The notes under the pieces: generated by a model
The model's database searches: none
Told to the model about the DNA's origin: nothing
Seen by the model: only the letters and a program-made list of their open reading frames with translations
Translations under genes and position numbers: made by a program
Shown: piece by piece, positions 60,206-64,000 of the stretch
Position numbering within the stretch: position 1 is the stretch's first letter
Layout of the letters: every line of letters begins with the position of its first letter
DNA from: Pseudomonas sp. PIC25
Lineage (GTDB): Bacteria > Pseudomonadota > Gammaproteobacteria > Pseudomonadales > Pseudomonadaceae
Direction: 5' to 3'
NCBI RefSeq assembly: GCF_002286785.1
Contig: NZ_MUJY01000179.1
Location: 1 to 64,000, forward strand
Length of the DNA stretch: 64,000 nucleotides

Positions 60206-60802
60206 ATGCCGGGCCTGACCACCCACGCCTACCTGCTGACGCGCGAGAGCGGCAACCTGCTGTTCTACAACACCAGCCTGCGCCAGGAGATCGAGCGAAT
60301 GGCCAAGCTGGGCGGCGTCGCCTATCAGTTCCTCAGCCACCGCGACGAACTGGGCGACTCGCTGATGCAGATTCGCCAGCGCTTCGGTACCCGGCTTGGC
60401 GGCCACCGCCGGGAACAGGAGGAATTCGCCCGCCACGCGCCGGTGGATATCCTCTTCGACGAGCGCCAGACGCTGCTCGGCAATATCGACGTGATCCCCA
60501 CCCCGGGCCATAGCCCCGGCAGCACCTGCTTTCTGGTGCACAGCCCGACCGGCCAACGCTACCTGTTTACCGGCGACCCCCTCTACCGCAGCGCGGATGG
60601 CAGCTGGAAAGCCGGTTTTATCCCAGGCCATAACAGCCCCGAAGACCGCCAGACCATGGCCACCAGCATCGCCGGTCTGCGGATTCTGCAGCCCGATCTG
60701 GTAGTCGGGAGCGCGTTCTCAGGCGGCAGTGGCTATCAGGAAATGGCGCGCGGGGAATGGCAGGAGCATGTGGATAGTGCGTTGGAGCGGCTGATGGGCT
60801 AA
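60206..60802 (+). CDS. MBL-fold metallo-hydrolase, start uncertain (possibly 5'-truncated)
   Basis: The 198 residues from the ATG at 60206 include FLSHRDELGD, an altered metal motif, TPGHSPGSTCFLV and FTGDPLYRS, all MBL-fold features. Residues upstream in the same frame (IKVRLWETATETP, from about 60158) also look family-like, but the only in-frame start codons upstream, a GTG at 60017 and TTGs at 60101 and 60110, lack ribosome sites. The normal start may have been lost or mutated when the toxin region was acquired. Confidence 0.6.
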   Translation: MPGLTTHAYLLTRESGNLLFYNTSLRQEIERMAKLGGVAYQFLSHRDELGDSLMQIRQRFGTRLGGHRREQEEFARHAPVDILFDERQTLLGNIDVIPTPGHSPGSTCFLVHSPTGQRYLFTGDPLYRSADGSWKAGFIPGHNSPEDRQTMATSIAGLRILQPDLVVGSAFSGGSGYQEMARGEWQEHVDSALERLMG

Positions 60803-60843
60803 AGCTGACCTACCCTCACAGAGCCATTTTTTGCGCACAGACA

Positions 60844-60876
60844 ACAAGGGGTTAGCTTGCGCTAACCCCTTGTTTT
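60844..60876 (+). terminator. Strong intrinsic terminator
   Basis: ACAAGGGGTTAGC (60844-60856) and GCTAACCCCTTGT (60861-60873) are exact 13-base complements, with a 4-base loop followed by TTTT. It marks the point where base composition drops to the right. Confidence 0.9.
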
Positions 60877-61183
60877 GTATGGTGGTCACACCTGAGCTTG
60901 GGCCTAGAACATCAGCATTATGAATCCGCTACGAACCGCCCCACTAAACCAGAAAGCCCCATAAAACGGGACTTTCAGCCCTCCCCCACGCAGGCTAGAC
61001 CAGTCCTTTTCAGAAATCTCCACGAATGTAGTCCCCTTCCCCTATTTACGTGTACTCGCTACACACGCTAGCCTAGCGAAGGCAAATTGCCGCTACGGCT
61101 CATGGAAGGGCACTAAATTCCCTCTCCTGTCGCATTCCGCATCTTATTGCTCTGTGAATTATGGATTTTGGGGATTGGAAAGT
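60877..61183. other. Intergenic junction, transition to AT-rich DNA
   Basis: No gene is visible in these 307 bases. They contain an imperfect inverted repeat (GAAAGCCC near 60952 and GGGACTTTC near 60968) and the promoter region of the AT-rich genes to the right. No integrase, tRNA end or clear attachment repeat is seen. Confidence 0.5.
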
Positions 61184-62086
61184 ATGTCTGAAGTTCTAAT
61201 GCCGCCACAGCTAATCATAAAGTTCGATGGATATATGTCCGAAGGTAATAGAATATCTCTTCGGACACTTGCACACACTCTTCCGTTTTTACAGCGAGCT
61301 GTTGACAAGATCGTTATATATGAAAGACAAGGAATAGTTGGAAAAGGCGCTACACTTCATCAAGCAAACTATCAATATGCAGACCTATACCTTGAACAGC
61401 TAGAGACTGGGTCAGTAATTCTGCCTCTTGTTGGCAACTTTATTTCAGGTGTTGCGGCAAAATTCAATTCATTCATGGATGACCCTTACCATGAAACTGA
61501 GAACCTACTTGCCGGAAAATTTTCTGGCTTTGATGCTAGAGTTGACATGACGCGCAGCCTTATTAGCTCTGGCGCTTTAGTCCCAATATCTCATGACGAG
61601 TTAATTTCCAAACAGGACTTTGTAGATCGCGACTATGCTCAAGCCGCTTTCTTGAACGATATAAACAACATGCTCTCTCCTCTCCGTTCAAGCCTCTGTG
61701 CGGGAGATTCAATAACAATCACCAACGCCGACCCTAGTCATTCTGCAAAGTACTATTTTGATCAAAACCGTAGCAAGGCGTTTGCCAAGGTAGTGCGAGA
61801 GCAACGACTTGCTCATCCAGTTAAGTACCTAGGCCGGCTTGATGGACTTGTAAACAGAGGCGGAACTGGATTTCCTTATGTCGGGAAGTTCATGTGCAAA
61901 ACAACAAAGAAAGAGAGAAAATTACTTGTAGCTAGTGAGGCAGATGCCTTCGAGCTAAACAAGCACAATCTTGGAAGTTCTGAAATCCTAATTGTAGCAT
62001 GCCCTTTAGCTGTATATGGTGCCTTTGACCCGTTGGCGGGAGACTTAGTTTTTATTGGGTTCCATAATGATCGACAAACTACTTGA
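61184..62086 (+). CDS. Unrecognised 300-residue protein in AT-rich island
   Basis: Starts MSEVLMPPQLIIKFDGYMSE, then GNRISLRTLAHTLPFLQRAVDKI, a YLEQLETGSVILPLVGNFI stretch and a C-terminal half with KTTKKERKLLVASEADAFE. It looks soluble and cytoplasmic with mixed alpha/beta character; one hydrophobic segment near residue 83 is too short for certainty. It overlaps the next gene by 20 bases, so the two proteins are made together. Codon use is unlike the rest of the window, indicating transfer. GGAA sits close before the ATG; a GTG at 61154 is an alternative. Confidence 0.7.
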   Translation: MSEVLMPPQLIIKFDGYMSEGNRISLRTLAHTLPFLQRAVDKIVIYERQGIVGKGATLHQANYQYADLYLEQLETGSVILPLVGNFISGVAAKFNSFMDDPYHETENLLAGKFSGFDARVDMTRSLISSGALVPISHDELISKQDFVDRDYAQAAFLNDINNMLSPLRSSLCAGDSITITNADPSHSAKYYFDQNRSKAFAKVVREQRLAHPVKYLGRLDGLVNRGGTGFPYVGKFMCKTTKKERKLLVASEADAFELNKHNLGSSEILIVACPLAVYGAFDPLAGDLVFIGFHNDRQTT

Positions 62087-62696
62087 CGAGGCAATAAAGC
62101 CATTTGAAGCACTCCTGACAAAGCAACGCTGCATTATGTTTTTGCTTTTGTCCCTTATGTTATCCCCCACTATTTACGAGCTGTTTTATTTAATTACCGC
62201 AAACCCATCCATCTCCGAGACAACAATGAAATTCGGGGAGACATTATCAGCTATCACGCTGGGCTCATTTACCCTAGCCATATCTTGGTGCTTTTATTTT
62301 TCCCCTAGAATAATTTACCTCTTATTTTCATACCTAAACAAAACCGAATTAATAAAGCAACGCAGAGCCATAAACACATTAAGAGCAATCGAAGAAAAGG
62401 AAAATGATTTCTTTCTTGAAAACTACTACATTATCAAAGAAATTTGGCGAACAGAAAAAGAGACCACAGAGTCCGCTATAAGATACAGACTCGAGTACCT
62501 AGAAATAATATTCAGCCTTTCATTTTTGACGCTACTCTTGCCTATAAGAAGCGGCGACTTTAACTACCTATCTCTAGCCACAATTGTTCTTTGCTCACTT
62601 TATATCCAAGACGCCTCCACGAAGAATGTCGCCTCCTATCTTTCAAACATAGCACCTTACAAGCTTGCCACGGCAAGGATAAAAGCAATAACTTGA
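62067..62696 (+). CDS. Unrecognised four-helix membrane protein
   Basis: 209 residues. Hydrophobic segments lie at about 23-44, 62-90, 146-160 and 168-181, with a charged cytoplasmic loop between the second and third (about 91-145, rich in Lys, Glu and Arg). No known signature. It starts inside the end of the preceding gene (20-base overlap), so the pair is translationally coupled: one soluble and one membrane partner. AT-rich. Confidence 0.7.
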   Translation: MIDKLLDEAIKPFEALLTKQRCIMFLLLSLMLSPTIYELFYLITANPSISETTMKFGETLSAITLGSFTLAISWCFYFSPRIIYLLFSYLNKTELIKQRRAINTLRAIEEKENDFFLENYYIIKEIWRTEKETTESAIRYRLEYLEIIFSLSFLTLLLPIRSGDFNYLSLATIVLCSLYIQDASTKNVASYLSNIAPYKLATARIKAIT

Positions 62697-62765
62697 ACCC
62701 TGCCTTTTCATCTGTAGGTTATCTCCAGCCTATTTTAGGCAGAGACATTCATCTTGAATGCCCCC

Positions 62766-64000
62766 CTAATCACCGCCTCCTTGTTCACTTTTAGGAGCTG
62801 TACTTTGCTCTTCCCGATGCTTTCTTGGCCGTTGATCTGCAGCAGCTAGTTTCTCAAGGGCGCTATTCGCTAGTTTCCCTACGTTTGACACAAATCCAGG
62901 AACTGTTTTAACTGCTTCTTTAATAGCCTCAGACGAAAGCAATTCATGCCACGGACTCCCATGGCTTTTCGGATCAACCAGTCTCAAAGGCAGTTCATCC
63001 AGTCGATTCAAAGCAGAACTTAGAAGGCTAAGCTCCAAATCCTTATCTAGACGTGCAGCTTCCCGACGATAGCCTTCATATGCTCTAGAGATAGACGCCT
63101 TGAACGCATAGTCTTCTGACAGCTTAAACCTATCACCTATTTGTTTTGTTGATATCCAAGCAAACCATATTGGCGCACCAACCGAAAGCACAGCCAACAC
63201 CAGATTAATAATAATCACTTCGGTAGAATTACTATTACCATTAATTGTCTCTGACAGCTTCGCTATCTGCTGCGAACCAAAAACCCCACCTACGATCAGT
63301 GCAACTGCCAAACCTGCAACCCATGATTTTATTGACTTATTCAGAAGAACTGATCGCTCCTGAAAGGCTGCCGCCAATCCTTGACTTGTGGCGGATGCAT
63401 ATGCTGTCTCGCACCGTTCCAATACAGCTGCAGCGTCCTCGCTACAAGCTTTCATTACATCAGCTATTTTTTCGGCGTCACTTTTCGACTTCTCTACAAG
63501 CCTTTTGTTTGCCTCCACCTCTATTAAGGCCTCATTTATTTTGGCTCTGGCCTCCTCAAGAGATTCAAGGTCAGTTGGTAGCTTATCCGCAGCCTCTCCC
63601 GCGCTTTCTATTCGCCCCACTAGACTTTCAATATTTTCTGATCTAGGTGCAAGAGCCTTCAGTCTAGACTCCATAGCCCTGACTTGGACTGTCACCCTTT
63701 GCAGGTCTCTAGACAGCGTCTCCCTGCTTCCTAAAATATCTCCCTGACACCGTCTCAACTCCTCGTTTACCGTAAACTCAACATCTTCAATACTTGTAAT
63801 TAACGACTGGGCCGTTGAGCTAGAGCCATGAAAAAGATATGGGATAGATCTCTCAAGAAGATACTTCGTTCTATCTACAAGTATCCCCAATAGAGAATCA
63901 TCCTCCTTTTGACTCATCAAAACATCTTCGTTAGCCTTTAATTTATCAATTAGAAGCTCAATCCTCCAGGCAATATCAAACCTAGTTAGCGCCGGGCCTG
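62766..64000 (-). CDS. Coiled-coil membrane protein, partial (runs off the window)
   Basis: 410 residues are visible and the frame stays open to the right edge, so the start is outside. Order: N-terminal helical part, long coiled coil (about residues 75-205, with repeated Leu/Glu/Lys heptads), two membrane segments (about 238-255 SWVAGLAVALIVGGVFG, and 276-300 IIINLVLAVLSVGAPIWFAW), then a helical cytoplasmic domain with YGGYRREAARLDKDLE-like and SPWHELLSSEAIKEA parts and a charged tail. It is convergent with the two genes to its left. Family not recognised. Confidence 0.7.
   Translation of the reverse strand, partial: GPALTRFDIAWRIELLIDKLKANEDVLMSQKEDDSLLGILVDRTKYLLERSIPYLFHGSSSTAQSLITSIEDVEFTVNEELRRCQGDILGSRETLSRDLQRVTVQVRAMESRLKALAPRSENIESLVGRIESAGEAADKLPTDLESLEEARAKINEALIEVEANKRLVEKSKSDAEKIADVMKACSEDAAAVLERCETAYASATSQGLAAAFQERSVLLNKSIKSWVAGLAVALIVGGVFGSQQIAKLSETINGNSNSTEVIIINLVLAVLSVGAPIWFAWISTKQIGDRFKLSEDYAFKASISRAYEGYRREAARLDKDLELSLLSSALNRLDELPLRLVDPKSHGSPWHELLSSEAIKEAVKTVPGFVSNVGKLANSALEKLAAADQRPRKHREEQSTAPKSEQGGGD

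Noticed and set aside
60877-61183. An attachment site or integrase remnant at the island border
   Set aside because: No tRNA end, no direct repeat with a partner in the window and no integrase-like frame were found; the right border lies outside.

Overview
The window is chromosomal DNA of a high-GC gammaproteobacterium, almost certainly a Pseudomonas of or near the P. aeruginosa group. The evidence is gene order: hemH, yfcH-type epimerase, renalase-like gene, ybgA-type gene, phr, pagL, murI, moeB, prmC, prfA, hemA, TPR lipoprotein, lolB, ispE, tRNA-Gln, prs, rplY, pth, ychF, and further left hprA, rsmC, mqo, hpt, upp, uraA. This is the order I know from P. aeruginosa, while the left end (purine permease and trmA) is joined differently. 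The species cannot be fixed from sequence alone.

Layout. 0.1-10.8 kb: housekeeping and small metabolic genes (purine permease, trmA, DUF4345 and DUF411 proteins, PhzF-like protein, YpfJ-type metallopeptidase, DUF559 protein, HAD phosphatase with tesB, SagB-type dehydrogenase with a GNAT, histone-deacetylase-like hydrolase). 10.8-14 kb: a looser region with a 46-residue Cys-rich gene, a secreted pectate lyase and a Tat-exported SMP-30/gluconolactonase-type protein. 14-28 kb: flavoprotein, response regulator/CheC-like protein with a PAS protein, LysE exporter, hprA, rsmC, a yybP-ykoY (manganese) riboswitch ahead of a TMEM165/GDT1-family gene, M48 lipoprotein protease, a chemoreceptor behind a FliA-type promoter, SRAP protein, DUF2007 and CPXCG small proteins. 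28-41 kb: small conserved Pseudomonas genes, mqo, a SulP transporter, purine/pyrimidine salvage (hpt, upp, uraA), hemH. 41-45.4 kb: a probable light-responsive cluster (renalase-like flavoenzyme, DUF523/DUF1722 protein, photolyase, DUF2878 protein) whose usual MerR-type regulator gene is absent. 45.5-57.9 kb: pagL and the strongly conserved murI-to-ychF block with tRNA-Gln.

Right of ychF (from about 57.9 kb) the region is accessory. A PAAR plus S-type-pyocin plus HNH-like toxin gene is translationally coupled to a DUF6392-type immunity gene. An MBL-fold gene follows with no convincing start codon. After a strong terminator at 60.84-60.87 kb, base composition drops sharply. The last 3 kb carry a 300-residue protein overlapping a four-helix membrane protein, and, convergent to these, a coiled-coil two-helix membrane protein running off the window. 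I do not recognise these three families; they are the best candidate here for something undescribed.

Cooperation. hpt, upp, uraA and the purine permease serve nucleobase salvage, and Prs supplies their PRPP. hemA and hemH are the first and last steps of haem synthesis, with prfA and prmC (release factor and its methylase) in the hemA operon. lolB and the TPR lipoprotein serve the outer membrane, and pagL remodels lipid A.
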